Below are positions 25,636-34,155 of a stretch of DNA of 64,000 nucleotides, in pieces; positions within the stretch are counted from its first letter, which is position 1; every line of letters begins with the position of its first letter. This stretch comes from CAITSH01 sp945892985 (GTDB taxonomy: Bacteria > Pseudomonadota > Gammaproteobacteria > Burkholderiales > SG8-39), in NCBI GenBank assembly GCA_945892985.1, contig CAMDDU010000002.1, forward strand, positions 62,001-126,000. Reading direction: 5' to 3'. The notes beneath the pieces are model-generated. The model had not been told where the DNA came from. It did not search any database and saw only the letters and a program-made list of their open reading frames with translations. Made by a program: the position numbers and the translations under genes.

Positions 25636-26106
25636 ATGAACAAGGCCAAGGCATTACAGGTCGGCGACACCTTTGGTGGGCCCTCCAAGACGCTCACCGA
25701 TGCGCACTTCCTGCTCTTCTCCGGGGTGAGCGGCGACGTGCATCCCATTCACTATGACGTCGAATACGCCAAGAAAAGCCATTTCGGCAAGCCGCTGGCG
25801 CACGGGCTCTTGCTCACGGCATTGACGGCACTGGGCGCATCCTCGGAGCGCGAGCGTCTGGATGGTTTTATTTTTATTGAGCAGGGCTGCCGCTTTTTCA
25901 AGCCGGCGCTGGTGGGCGATACGGTGCGGCCGCTGTTCGAGCTGGAAAAGCTCTGGAACGAGGCACACCGGCAATTCGCCCGCTTCAAGACGCGGCTGCT
26001 TAACCAGCGCGATGAAGTCCTGCTCGAAGGGTTTCATGTTTATCGCGTCATGCCGCACGATGAGGCCAAGAACAATGAGGCCAACAAGGCCAACAAGGCT
26101 GCTTAG
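25636..26106 (+). CDS. MaoC-family dehydratase/hydratase
   Basis: Hot-dog-fold protein of 156 residues resembling R-specific enoyl-CoA hydratases. The active-site segment is intact: SGDVHPIHYDVEYAKKSHFGKPLAHG, with Asp and His of the catalytic pair. The pairing with a CoA-transferase downstream suggests hydration of an unsaturated acyl-CoA. The C-terminus ends in a small repeat, NNEANKANKAA, encoded by a tandem duplication that continues past the stop codon into the ribosome-binding region of the next gene. Confidence 0.88.
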   Translation: MNKAKALQVGDTFGGPSKTLTDAHFLLFSGVSGDVHPIHYDVEYAKKSHFGKPLAHGLLLTALTALGASSERERLDGFIFIEQGCRFFKPALVGDTVRPLFELEKLWNEAHRQFARFKTRLLNQRDEVLLEGFHVYRVMPHDEAKNNEANKANKAA

Positions 26107-26134
26107 GTCAACGAGGTCAACGAGGTCAATGAGG
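26061..26134 (+). repeat. Short tandem duplications spanning the MaoC stop and RidA leader
   Basis: GAGGCCAACAAGGCCAACAAGG words at the end of the MaoC gene are followed by three GTCAACGAG-type units before the next ATG. The units straddle a stop codon and supply the GAGGA ribosome-binding site. Confidence 0.65.
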
Positions 26135-26141
26135 AACAACC

Positions 26142-26552
26142 ATGCCCGAGATTCGCGAAAAACTCACCGCCGGCAAGCCCTGGCCCGCGCATTACACCTT
26201 TGCTCCGGCGATGCGCGTGGGTAACACCATCTGGCTCTCGGGCGCCACCGGTACCGACGAGAACGGCAAGATCACCGCGCCTGGCGACATTGTCGAGCAG
26301 ACGCGCCAGATCTTTCGCAAGTTTGAGGCGTTGCTGCAATCGGTGGGCGGATCCTGCGATGACATTGTGCAGACGCAGGAATTTTTCACCACCACCGAAA
26401 ACTACAAGGGCACGGCGGCCGTGCGGCGCGAGTTCTTCAAGACCGCGACGCCGGCGGCGGCGGGCGTGCTGGTCGCCGGTCTGCTGCGCAAGGACGCGCT
26501 GATCGAAATCTCGGCCGTCGCGGTGCTCCGCGATGCGCCCTTAGGCAAATAG
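26142..26552 (+). CDS. RidA/YjgF-family protein
   Basis: A 136-residue Rid-family protein (ATGTDENGKITAPGDIVEQTRQIFRKFEALLQSVGGS is typical). Archetypal RidA deaminates reactive 2-aminoacrylate intermediates; this copy, inside a catabolic cluster, is more likely a specialised Rid member. The conserved Arg of true RidA (in the R-x-C/A-V region near residue 105) is not obvious: TPAAAGVLVAGLLRKDALIEI lies there. The role is therefore open. It sits between MaoC and the CoA-transferase with 35-base and 78-base gaps. Confidence 0.85.
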   Translation: MPEIREKLTAGKPWPAHYTFAPAMRVGNTIWLSGATGTDENGKITAPGDIVEQTRQIFRKFEALLQSVGGSCDDIVQTQEFFTTTENYKGTAAVRREFFKTATPAAAGVLVAGLLRKDALIEISAVAVLRDAPLGK

Positions 26553-26608
26553 GGAATGGGAAATAGGAAATAGGGAATAGGGAATGGGAAAAGGTAAATT
26601 GGAAATCG
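26551..26608. repeat. G/A-rich repeat ahead of the CoA-transferase
   Basis: Words AGGGAATGGGAAATAGG are repeated with variations. It is the same family as the his-operon spacers but here only the purine-rich arm is present, so no hairpin forms locally. Confidence 0.75.
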
Positions 26609-26630
26609 GACGAGGACGCAAGCGCAATTC

Positions 26631-27908
26631 ATGAACGCAGCTGCAACAGACAAGAACCCAGCCCCCAAGGCGCAAGACCGCGCCGAAGCCCCGCTGCTTG
26701 CCGGCGTGCGTGTGCTGGACCTCACCACCGTGGTGTTCGGGCCGCTGACCACGCAAATCCTCGCCGACTACGGCGCCGACGTCATCAAGATCGAGCCGCC
26801 CGAGGGCGACATCATGCGCCACGCCGGTTCTGTCGCGTCCGATGGCATGGGCTGCATCTTTTTGAACCTCAACCGCGGCAAGCGTTCGGTGGCCATCGAT
26901 CTCAAAAATGCAGAGGGGCGCGCGGTGCTGCGCAAGCTCATCGGCACCGCCGACGTGTTCATCCACAACGTCAGGCGCGGCGCCATGGACAGGCTGGATC
27001 TCTCCTATGAAGCCGTCGCCGCCATCAATCCGCGCATCCTGTACTGCACCGCCACCGGTTTTGCCAAGGCCAACACGCGCGCCGACGCCGCGGCCATCGA
27101 CGATGTGATCCAGACCTCCTCGGGCCTGGCCGCACTCAATGCCGGCGATGACGGCGTGCCGCGTTTTGTGCAAAGCCTGCTCGCCGACAAGGTCGCCGGC
27201 ATGGGCCTCGCCTGCGCCGTGCTCGCGGCGCTGTACCGGCGCGCCACCACCGGGCGTGGCGGGCTGATCGACGTGCCCATGTACGAAACCCTCGCCGCCT
27301 TCGTGCTGCTCGAACACTTGCAGGGCGAAAGCTACGAGCCGGCACGCGGCGAGATCGGTTACCACCGCGTGATGTCGGCGCGCGGCCGGCGCATCTACAG
27401 CGCCAAGGACGGCTATATCGCCATGACGCCTTACAGCGGCGCGCAATGGGCGCAGTTTTTTCGCGAGACCGGCCGGGCCGAGCTCGCGGACGATCCGCGC
27501 ATCACTGACGCGGTGGTGCGCAACGCCCATGTGGGCGAGCTCTACGACATGATCGCCACAGTCGCCGGCACGCGCACCGTGGCCGAATGGGAAGCGCTGG
27601 CCGCGCGCCTGGGATTCCCGGCGCAACGCGTCAACAGCCTTGCCGATGTGGCGGCCGACCCCGACCTCGCCTCTACCGGTACGCTGGTCGCGCGCGAGCA
27701 CGCCGGCATCGGCCGCACGCGCATGCTCGCCTCGCCCGGGTTTTTTGACGGTGAGGCGGCGCGCCACCCCGGTGTCGCGCCGCAATTTGCCGAGCACACG
27801 CAGGCGGTGCTGGCCGAGGCCGGCTACTCCGCCGGGGACATCGCCCGCCTTGCCGCGGGCGGTGCCCTTCGCCTCGCCCGGGGCCATGACGTAAAGGCCA
27901 AGCCATGA
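26631..27908 (+). CDS. Family III (CaiB/BaiF-type) CoA-transferase
   Basis: A 425-residue acyl-CoA transferase. Typical segments: LLAGVRVLDLTTVVFGPLTTQILADYGADVIKIEPPEGD, FLNLNRGKRSVAIDLKN and GRGGLIDVPMYETLAAF with the catalytic Asp. It would move CoA between a donor such as succinyl-CoA and the substrate acid. Neighbouring MaoC proteins suggest a CoA-activation then hydration pathway, as in mesaconate or itaconate-type degradation. The substrate cannot be named from sequence. The stop overlaps the next ATG by four bases. Confidence 0.9.
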   Translation: MNAAATDKNPAPKAQDRAEAPLLAGVRVLDLTTVVFGPLTTQILADYGADVIKIEPPEGDIMRHAGSVASDGMGCIFLNLNRGKRSVAIDLKNAEGRAVLRKLIGTADVFIHNVRRGAMDRLDLSYEAVAAINPRILYCTATGFAKANTRADAAAIDDVIQTSSGLAALNAGDDGVPRFVQSLLADKVAGMGLACAVLAALYRRATTGRGGLIDVPMYETLAAFVLLEHLQGESYEPARGEIGYHRVMSARGRRIYSAKDGYIAMTPYSGAQWAQFFRETGRAELADDPRITDAVVRNAHVGELYDMIATVAGTRTVAEWEALAARLGFPAQRVNSLADVAADPDLASTGTLVAREHAGIGRTRMLASPGFFDGEAARHPGVAPQFAEHTQAVLAEAGYSAGDIARLAAGGALRLARGHDVKAKP

Positions 27909-28354
27909 CGCGCTTTTACGAAGACTTCGAAGTCGGTGCGACCTACCCGACCACCTCACGCCTGATCACCGCCGCCGACCAGGACGCCTTTTGCAAGCTG
28001 GTGGGCTATGACGTGCCGCTGTTTCTCGATGACGCCTACGCGCAATCGCGCGGCCTGCCGGGGCGCATCTGCCCCAGCCACCTGGTGATGTCGTTTTCCA
28101 CGGCCATGACGGGTGAGCTCTTTCAGGGCAGCGTGGTGGCGCTGGCGGGCATAGAGGGTGCCAAGTTCCTGCGCCACGTGCGGCCCGGCGATACCATACG
28201 CACCGAGGTCGAGGTGATGCAAAAGCGCCTGACCTCAAAATCGGGGCGGGGACTGGTGGTGTTTCGCGACCACGTTTATAACCAACGCGATGAAGAAGTA
28301 TTCCGCAACGACAAGCACGCGCTGATCCGCTGCCGCGACAGCGCGCCTGAGTAA
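27905..28354 (+). CDS. MaoC-like protein with altered active site
   Basis: A 149-residue hot-dog-fold protein (ITAADQDAFCKLVGYDVPLFLDDAYA, FLRHVRPGDTIRTEVEVMQKR). In active R-hydratases the motif is D-x-N-P-x-H-x-D; here it reads YDVPLFLD, and Phe40 appears to occupy the place of the catalytic His. It may be an inactive or differently acting subunit, perhaps paired with the CoA-transferase to which it is translationally coupled (ATGA overlap), or use other residues. Confidence 0.82.
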   Translation: MTRFYEDFEVGATYPTTSRLITAADQDAFCKLVGYDVPLFLDDAYAQSRGLPGRICPSHLVMSFSTAMTGELFQGSVVALAGIEGAKFLRHVRPGDTIRTEVEVMQKRLTSKSGRGLVVFRDHVYNQRDEEVFRNDKHALIRCRDSAPE

Positions 28355-28371
28355 CGCACGGAGGCTTACCC

Positions 28372-28782
28372 ATGAGCACCACGACCGCATCCACTTCAAA
28401 ATACGCCGGGTCAAAGTACATACTGCGCCCGGACGATATGGAGTCCTACTCGCCGGCCAATCACACCGGCACCAAGAACACCCGGCTCGTATCGGCGGCG
28501 ATCAACGGCGCCCAGTATATGGAAGTGGTTCTGGGCGAAGTCGAGAAGGGCGCCGGCGTTTCAAACCACGCCCATCCGGGCATGGAGCAGGCGCAGTACT
28601 TCATCGAGGGCGAGGCCGAGGTCATCATCGAGGGCGTCACCCACCAGGCGCGTGCCGGCGACCTGTGTTTTTTTCCCGCCGACGTGTTTCATTCGGTGCG
28701 TGTAACCTCCGAGCGCATGAAGGTCCTGATAATCTACTCGCCACCTTACGGCGAAAACCCCGAAAAAGTCGTTCGCAAATGA
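28372..28782 (+). CDS. Small cupin-domain protein
   Basis: A 136-residue single cupin. The metal-binding box is GAGVSNHAHPGMEQAQYFIEGEAEV (His, His, Glu/Gln) with a second box ARAGDLCFFPADVFHSVR supplying the last His. Such proteins act as dioxygenases, isomerases or small-molecule sensors; nothing here decides which. A clear GGAGG precedes the ATG. It is in line with the CoA-transferase/MaoC genes and the Bug genes that follow. Confidence 0.82.
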   Translation: MSTTTASTSKYAGSKYILRPDDMESYSPANHTGTKNTRLVSAAINGAQYMEVVLGEVEKGAGVSNHAHPGMEQAQYFIEGEAEVIIEGVTHQARAGDLCFFPADVFHSVRVTSERMKVLIIYSPPYGENPEKVVRK

Positions 28783-28822
28783 GCCAGACACGACTCCACG
28801 TACCACACCTTCCAAGGAACAC

Positions 28823-29776
28823 ATGATGAAACGACTTGCCTTTGCGATAGTCACATCCCTGTTTGCATTGTCCAACGCGACGGCGCAAACCTACCCGACC
28901 AAACCCATACGCATGGTGGTGGGCTTTGTCGCCGGCGGCCCCACCGACGCGATCGCCCGCGTGTACGCACAACGCCTGGGTAATGTGCTGGGTCAGCAGG
29001 TGGTGATCGAGAACAAGGGCGGTGCGGACGGCGTCATCGCAGCCGACCTGGTGGCCAAGGCTGCGGCCGATGGCTACACGCTGTTTTTCATATCCGCTGG
29101 GCACGCCATCAACGCGAGTTTTTACCCCAAAGTTCCGTATCGCACGGTCGAGGATTTCGCAGCGGTGACCCTGGTGGGTGAATCGCCCAACCTGATCGCC
29201 GTCACGCCCTCGCTTCCGGTCAATACCTTGCGCGAGTTTATTGCACTGGCCAAGTCCAAGCCCGGTGCCCTCAACTACGGCGCGACCTCCAGCCCGACGC
29301 TGCTCGCCACCGAACTCTTTGACTCGCTCGCCGGCATACAGCTCACGCGCATCCCCTTCAAGGGCGCGGCGCCGGCCATGGCTGCGGTGATGTCAGGTGA
29401 CGTGCAACTGGTCATTTCGGGCATAGGCACCACGCTGCCGCAGGTCAAGGGCGGCAAACTGAAGGGGCTTGCCGTCACCGGCGCCAAGCGCTCGCCGCTT
29501 GCGCCGGAGATCCCCACCGTGGTCGAGTCGGGCATCAACTTTGTCGCCACCACCTGGTATGGCCTGCTCGCGCCGGCTGGCACGCCAGCTGTGATCATCC
29601 AGCGCCTCAACGCGGCATCGCGCACGCTGCTCGAAGACCCCGAGGTCAAGGCGCAGACCGCGCCGCAGGGCGTGGTGCTCACACCCTCCACCCCCGATGA
29701 GTTCGCCAGCTTCCTGCGCAGTGAAGTGGCGCTGTGGGCCAAGGTGGTGAAGGATACGGGCGTCAGAGCGGAGTAA
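28823..29776 (+). CDS. Bug-type TTT substrate-binding protein 2
   Basis: Receptor of 317 residues. Signal peptide KRLAFAIVTSLFALSNATA then TYPTKPIRMVVGFVAGGPTDAIARVYAQRLG, the residues around the ligand loop being a variant with VAGGPTD. The later LNYGATSSPTLLATELF and IPFKGAAPAMAAVMSGDVQL are typical. It is followed 35 bases later by another Bug gene in the same direction, so two receptors share this transcript. Confidence 0.92.
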   Translation: MMKRLAFAIVTSLFALSNATAQTYPTKPIRMVVGFVAGGPTDAIARVYAQRLGNVLGQQVVIENKGGADGVIAADLVAKAAADGYTLFFISAGHAINASFYPKVPYRTVEDFAAVTLVGESPNLIAVTPSLPVNTLREFIALAKSKPGALNYGATSSPTLLATELFDSLAGIQLTRIPFKGAAPAMAAVMSGDVQLVISGIGTTLPQVKGGKLKGLAVTGAKRSPLAPEIPTVVESGINFVATTWYGLLAPAGTPAVIIQRLNAASRTLLEDPEVKAQTAPQGVVLTPSTPDEFASFLRSEVALWAKVVKDTGVRAE

Positions 29777-29811
29777 TCCGGCCGCGCAGTTTCAGATTGA
29801 AAGGGGTGGGC

Positions 29812-30789
29812 ATGAGTACGATGTGGATACGGACGCTGTTTGCATTCACCGCAGTCGCATCAGCGCTGGCGAGCGGTCACGCCGCGGCACAGGCCTGGCC
29901 GAGCAAGCAGGTCCGCATTGTCGTGCCCTATCTGGCCGGCTCCTTCACCGATGTGGCGGCGCGCCGCGTCGCGGTCGAGCTCACCGAGCAGCTGGACCAG
30001 GCGGTGATTGTCGAGAACCGCACCGGCGCCAGCGGCATTATCGGCATCGATGCCGTGGCCAAGTCGCAGGCCGACGGCTACACGCTGCTCTTTACCGAGA
30101 ACACTTTCACGGTGAATCCGGCGCTGTTCCCCAAGCTGCCCTACCAGCCGCTGAAGGATTTTGTGCCGGTGGCCTTGCTCGCCGAAGCGCCCACCGTGAT
30201 GTGGGCGCGCGTGGACCTGCCTGCGGCCAACGCCCGCGCGCTGGTGCGGCTGGCGCAGGACAAACCCGAGTCACTCACCTTTGGTTCGGGCGGGCAGGGC
30301 ACCTCATCACACCTTGCTGCCGCGCTGTTTTTCGACAAGACCAAAATGCGCGTGACGCACATCCCTTATAAGGGCGTCGCCGGCTCCATCGGCGAAGCGG
30401 TCGCCGGTCGCATCGACTTTGGCACCTCCAGCCTCGCCAGCGCGATGGGCCAGATCAAGGCGGGGCGCCTGCGCGCCCTTGGCGTAACAGGGCAGCAGCG
30501 CAGCGCCTTTCTGCCCGATGCGCCGACCTTCGCCGAGCAGGGCTTCACCGATTACGATGCGCCAATCTGGTTCGGGCTGCTCGCGCCGGCCGGTACGCCG
30601 CCGCAGGTGGTTGCGCGCCTGCAGGCCGAGCTGGCAAAGATCATGGACAAGCCCGGCGTGCGCGAGTTGTTCAACGGCCAGGGCGCGCGCGTGCTGTCGG
30701 TCAGCGCGCCGGAGTTTACAGCGCGCATGACGCGGGAGATCCAGCAATGGACGGACCTCGTGGCGCGCACCGCCATCAAGGTCGAATAA
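29812..30789 (+). CDS. Bug-type TTT substrate-binding protein 3
   Basis: Receptor of 325 residues. The ATG at 29812 has GGGG about 5 bases upstream and opens a signal peptide (WIRTLFAFTAVASALASGHAAA). The loop WPSKQVRIVVPYLAGSFTDVAARRVA has Ser-Phe in place of the usual Gly-Gly/Ala before Thr-Asp, hinting at a different ligand from its upstream neighbour. Other markers: ENRTGASGIIG, HIPYKGVAGSIGEAVAGRIDF. Last gene before a hairpin repeat. Confidence 0.92.
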   Translation: MSTMWIRTLFAFTAVASALASGHAAAQAWPSKQVRIVVPYLAGSFTDVAARRVAVELTEQLDQAVIVENRTGASGIIGIDAVAKSQADGYTLLFTENTFTVNPALFPKLPYQPLKDFVPVALLAEAPTVMWARVDLPAANARALVRLAQDKPESLTFGSGGQGTSSHLAAALFFDKTKMRVTHIPYKGVAGSIGEAVAGRIDFGTSSLASAMGQIKAGRLRALGVTGQQRSAFLPDAPTFAEQGFTDYDAPIWFGLLAPAGTPPQVVARLQAELAKIMDKPGVRELFNGQGARVLSVSAPEFTARMTREIQQWTDLVARTAIKVE

Positions 30790-30823
30790 ACCGCCTCGCA
30801 GGTGGCTTTCCCGGGTGGCGATA

Positions 30824-30858
30824 GGCTGAAAATCCGCGCCAGACGCGGGTTTCCAGCT
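30824..30858. repeat. TGGAAA/TTTCCA hairpin repeat, copy 4
   Basis: GGCTGAAAATCCGCGCC and GCGGGTTTCCAGC pair around AGAC. It lies between the end of a Bug gene and the convergent end of the SnoaL-like gene. One arm carries a TGGAAA to TGAAAA change. Confidence 0.65.
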
Positions 30859-30896
30859 TATGGCCGACTAATTTTCGATACCGGAACGCAGTGGGG

Positions 30897-31352
30897 CTAG
30901 CGCAGTGCCTGGCGCGCGGCGATGGCGACGGCAAGGTCGTTCCAGACCTTCTGATCGACAATGCGCCCGTCACGGATCAGAAAGCGGTCGATGTAGCGTA
31001 TGCCGGCGAAGGGCGTGCCGTCGGCCCACTCGCCGCGCAGGCCGCCGTAGTTGTAGACCACCGTGCCGTTCTCAGCCTCGAATTCGTCGATGTGCTCGAA
31101 TTCCTTTTTCACCCAACGGTACATGGCCGAGGAACGCTTGGGCAAATCGGTGCAGTCGGTAAACACCGCGCCGCCCGGAAACAGCATGGCGCAGCCGGGG
31201 GCGAGAAAAGCGTTGGCCTCGGCATAACGGCGCGCGGCAAACAGCGACAGAAAATCCCACGCCAGCTTGCCGCCGGCACCCAGCGATTCACGCGTCATGG
31301 CGTGCACCACCGCCTGGTCGCTTGGTTGCATCGATTCTTCCTTGGCATTCAT
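30897..31352 (-). CDS. SnoaL/NTF2-like protein
   Basis: A 151-residue member of the nuclear-transport-factor-2-like fold. The core shows AWDFLSLFAARRYAEANAFLAPGCAMLFPGG, then FEAENGTVVYNYGGLRGEWADGTPFAGIRYIDRFLIRDGRIVDQKVWNDL. The start at 31352 has GGAGA 8 bases upstream. Proteins of this fold are small isomerases, dehydratases or binding proteins. It is convergent with Bug 3 and is just left of the duplicated block A; its link to either neighbour is uncertain. Confidence 0.8.
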   Translation of the reverse strand: MNAKEESMQPSDQAVVHAMTRESLGAGGKLAWDFLSLFAARRYAEANAFLAPGCAMLFPGGAVFTDCTDLPKRSSAMYRWVKKEFEHIDEFEAENGTVVYNYGGLRGEWADGTPFAGIRYIDRFLIRDGRIVDQKVWNDLAVAIAARQALR

Positions 31353-31459
31353 GCGCGCATCTCCATTCGTGTATGGGCGAGGGTAGGAGCAGAGACGATA
31401 GCGCGGCAGCCGGTCCGGGCGCAACCGTGTTTGCGGGCTTGGTTTTGGTGTGATGTGCC

Positions 31460-31624
31460 TGCGCTGGCGGTTGGTGCGACTCAGGAAGGGCGTCGTTTTG
31501 ATTGTGGCGGCATTGCAACTTTTACAATTGGCCGGGGATGGGTCCAAATTGCGTTCGTAGTAGTGCTTGGGCACGCTAAACGAGCGGCAAACAACTTCTA
31601 TCGGCCGGGCACGTGAAATTAGGG
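31460..31624. repeat. Duplicated block A, left copy
   Basis: A 165-base segment repeated in the same orientation at 40527-40691 without gaps and with only a few differences (such as CTGGCGG against CTGCCGG and ACTTTTACAATT against ATTTTTACCATT). It starts near TGCGCTG and ends CACGTGAAATTAGGG. It has short open frames on both strands but none looks like a real gene. Confidence 0.9.
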
Positions 31625-31665
31625 GGATTAATTTTCCTATCTCTCTTCTCCGACCGTCCGGTGCA

Positions 31666-31744
31666 GCAGGCACTCGACCTGTGGCGCGAAGTGATCTGAG
31701 CTTAATCGCTGCATAAAAAAAGGCCGGCTATATGCCGGCCTTTT
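31666..31744. repeat. Duplicated block B, left copy, with bidirectional terminator
   Basis: A 79-base segment repeated at 40235-40313. The first part reads QALDLWREVI then stop in one frame; differences from the other copy are silent or conservative (REVI against REII), so it looks like the 3' end of a lost gene. The second part is a hairpin AAAAGGCCGGC-TATAT-GCCGGCCTTTT (31718-31744) that would end transcripts in both directions, including the leftward operon. Confidence 0.85.
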
Positions 31745-31769
31745 CTTGCCTGCGGTTCCAGGCAAAACT

Positions 31770-33092
31770 TCAGAGTTGTGCGTAGAGCTCGTATAACGCC
31801 GCCGAGGCTGAGTCGCCAAGATCGCGCGTCAGCACATCGAACTTCGCGCGCAGGCTGTCCGCATCCATTGGCTCCGCGGGCATGCCTTTGAAATTCGGGC
31901 TGTCGCGCAGCAGGCGTTTGCCGCCGCGCAAGCGGACCTGCACACGCGTATGCCAGCCGGACTGCACTTTGAAATCCGTTGGCAGCAGCACAAGGCGCAG
32001 GCTCGCGCAGGCGGCGCGAATGCCCGGATCGGCAAGTGCCGATAGGTCGAAGGAACGCGGATCGGCCGGATCGCGGTAAAGCGCGAGTGCCACGCAAAAA
32101 GGCACGCTGTACTGCGCCTGCATGACATCCTGCGGAGCGCGGATGTCATGGTGGCTGAGCAGCTTGGGGGCGCCCTCAACCTGGATCTCCTCCACATCCT
32201 GGGGCGCGAACGCATGCTCGGCCATCAAGGCGCGCAAGGCGCGAACCGGCGTGTGCGCCGTAACGTGGCATGGATAGGACTTGATGCAGATATTGCGCGT
32301 TTCCCACTCTGTTCCCAGAACCGCCGTGAGGCGTGCGGCGTCGCCGTCGCGACAATACGTCTCAAGAAAGCCGAAGCGCCCCTCCAGTACGGTCTCGGGC
32401 CCGTTCACGCCCTCGGCGGCGAGCCGCGCCGCAAGCACGCCCGATTCGGCGGCGCGGCCCAGATGCAGTTTTTTGACCTGAGCACCGCCCTTGGCCTTGG
32501 TGAAGGCAAGTAGCCCAGACGAGAGCGAACCGGCCAGTCCCAGCGCATCGGTGAGCTGGGCGGCATCCAGGCGCAGCAGGCGCCCCGCAGCAACCGCAGC
32601 ACCATAGGGCCCGGTCAGACCCGGTGCGTGAAAGCCCAGTCCCTCACTGCTGTGGTGCGAAGCCGCGCCGATGCGGAACATGACTTCGCAGCCGGCCACG
32701 AACGCCGCCAGCAACTCCCGGCCGCTCGCGCCGGTTTCCTGCGCGATGGCAAGCGCCGGAGGGAGCAACACCGCGCCCGGATGCACGCCTGCGCCCGGAT
32801 ACCGCAGGCTGTCCTGCTCGAAGGCATGCGCCAAAGCGCCGTTTACGAGCGCTGCGAACGGGGCATGCACGCGCGCTTCAGGCATACCGAACAGCGTGCA
32901 TGGGCCACCCGCACCGTAGCGCTGAGCATAACGCGCGATACCCTTGCTCCATTCGAAACGGGCGCCATAGGTCGCCACGCCCACGGTATCGATGATGCAG
33001 GCACGTGCGCAGTCGAGTACATCCGCCGGGATGTCTTCGTAGGAAAGTCCGGCCGCGTAGGCGGCCAGCGTCTGCGCTGCGGTTGCGGCCAT
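31770..33092 (-). CDS. MmgE/PrpD family protein 1
   Basis: A 440-residue member of the MmgE/PrpD family, which includes 2-methylcitrate dehydratase, cis-aconitate decarboxylase and iminodisuccinate epimerase. Typical segments are DIPADVLDCARACIIDTVGVATYGA near the start, GALAHAFEQDSLRYPGAGVHPGAVLLPPALAIAQE and LTGPYGAAVAAGRLLRLDAAQLTDALGLAGS. The start M of MAATAAQTLAAYAAGL is chosen; an upstream extension in frame has no family match. Last gene of the leftward operon, 2 bases after the CapA-like gene and ending just before the block B terminator. The substrate is unknown. Confidence 0.88.
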   Translation of the reverse strand: MAATAAQTLAAYAAGLSYEDIPADVLDCARACIIDTVGVATYGARFEWSKGIARYAQRYGAGGPCTLFGMPEARVHAPFAALVNGALAHAFEQDSLRYPGAGVHPGAVLLPPALAIAQETGASGRELLAAFVAGCEVMFRIGAASHHSSEGLGFHAPGLTGPYGAAVAAGRLLRLDAAQLTDALGLAGSLSSGLLAFTKAKGGAQVKKLHLGRAAESGVLAARLAAEGVNGPETVLEGRFGFLETYCRDGDAARLTAVLGTEWETRNICIKSYPCHVTAHTPVRALRALMAEHAFAPQDVEEIQVEGAPKLLSHHDIRAPQDVMQAQYSVPFCVALALYRDPADPRSFDLSALADPGIRAACASLRLVLLPTDFKVQSGWHTRVQVRLRGGKRLLRDSPNFKGMPAEPMDADSLRAKFDVLTRDLGDSASAALYELYAQL

Positions 33093-33094
33093 GT

Positions 33095-34144
33095 CTAGAC
33101 CCCGGCGGCCTCGACGACCACTTCGTCGCCTTCGGCCCGCAGTGCCGCGCCCAGCGGCTCGCTGCGGCGCGCCAACGATTCCAGCCCTTGGTTCTCGCTC
33201 GCCAAGGGGCACAGTACTGTTTCGTTTTCGGCGTTGTGGCGCACGAACTGGAAGGCCACGCGCGATACCGATTTTCCCTGTACCTGCAGGCGCACCATCA
33301 TGCCCAACCAGTCGCCATGCTTGCGGCCGCCATGGCCGGTATGGAAGGAGAAGCTCCCCAGTCCGTAGAAGATCGGCTTGCCACGGTAGAGCTCCACCGG
33401 CAGCGAATAATGCGGCCCGTGGCCCATGACGATGTCGGCACCCGCATCGACCGCAGCATGTCCTATCTCGCCCATATACTCCAGCACCTCCTCCCACAGA
33501 CCCCAGTGGCAGGAAGCGACGAGCACATCGACCTCCTTGCGCAACGCAGCGATATCGTCCACAAAAGCCTGCAGATATTTCGGTTCAGCCCAGGTCTTGA
33601 TCACCGGCGGCAGCCCGGGCCGGTTCATCGGTGGAATCTCCGGACGCACCTTGTGCATAGGCAGCTGGTATGCCGTGTTGCCTCGTATCACCGCCACGCC
33701 GGCAGCGTTGGGCCGCGCTTCGTGCTGCGTGGCCCAGTACACCGAGGTGCGCTGCAAAAAACCGAAACGCACGCCCTTGCGTTCGATGAGCATGGGCGCG
33801 CGCGCCGCACCGATGTTGGCACCGGCACCGGTGTGGGCGATACCGTAGGCGTCGAGCTGGGCCACCGAGTTGGTGATCGCCTCCTCGCCGAAATTCACGT
33901 TATTGGCTATGCCCACGCCGTGGATGCCGGCGCGACGCAAGGCCTCCCCACCTATTTGCGGTGCAATGAAAAAGCCCTCGTTGTCGGTCGAATGACTATG
34001 CGGTTCATACAGACAGCATTCGAGGTTGCTGAAAACGAGGTCGGTGCTGCGGAATTCCTCCCGCACCCGGCGAAACGGCTGGTCGGGGTCAGCGACGTTC
34101 ATCAGGTTCACATCGCCGGTAAGGATGAGACTGGTGCTGGTCAT
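33095..34144 (-). CDS. CapA-like metallophosphoesterase
   Basis: A 349-residue protein of the CapA/PgsA calcineurin-like family. Metal-site motifs: LILTGDVNLMN, VFSNLECCLYE, ASCHWGLWEEV and DIVMGHGPHYSLPVELYRGKPIFYGLGSFSFH. The usual ANNH box reads ANNVNFG, so one histidine ligand is changed. Classical CapA helps make poly-gamma-glutamate capsules, but no ligase partner is here and no signal peptide is seen, so a cytoplasmic hydrolytic role in catabolism is more likely. GGGAG precedes the ATG. Confidence 0.85.
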   Translation of the reverse strand: MTSTSLILTGDVNLMNVADPDQPFRRVREEFRSTDLVFSNLECCLYEPHSHSTDNEGFFIAPQIGGEALRRAGIHGVGIANNVNFGEEAITNSVAQLDAYGIAHTGAGANIGAARAPMLIERKGVRFGFLQRTSVYWATQHEARPNAAGVAVIRGNTAYQLPMHKVRPEIPPMNRPGLPPVIKTWAEPKYLQAFVDDIAALRKEVDVLVASCHWGLWEEVLEYMGEIGHAAVDAGADIVMGHGPHYSLPVELYRGKPIFYGLGSFSFHTGHGGRKHGDWLGMMVRLQVQGKSVSRVAFQFVRHNAENETVLCPLASENQGLESLARRSEPLGAALRAEGDEVVVEAAGV

Positions 34145-34155
34145 GGCGTTCTCCC

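Noticed and set aside
30897..31673. Longer frame including block A as part of the SnoaL-like protein
   Set aside because: The NTF2 fold begins at 31352 with a good ribosome-binding site; the extra part is in the duplicated non-coding block.
33093..33497. N-terminal extension of the first MmgE/PrpD protein
   Set aside because: It overlaps the CapA-like gene in another frame and has no match to the family.
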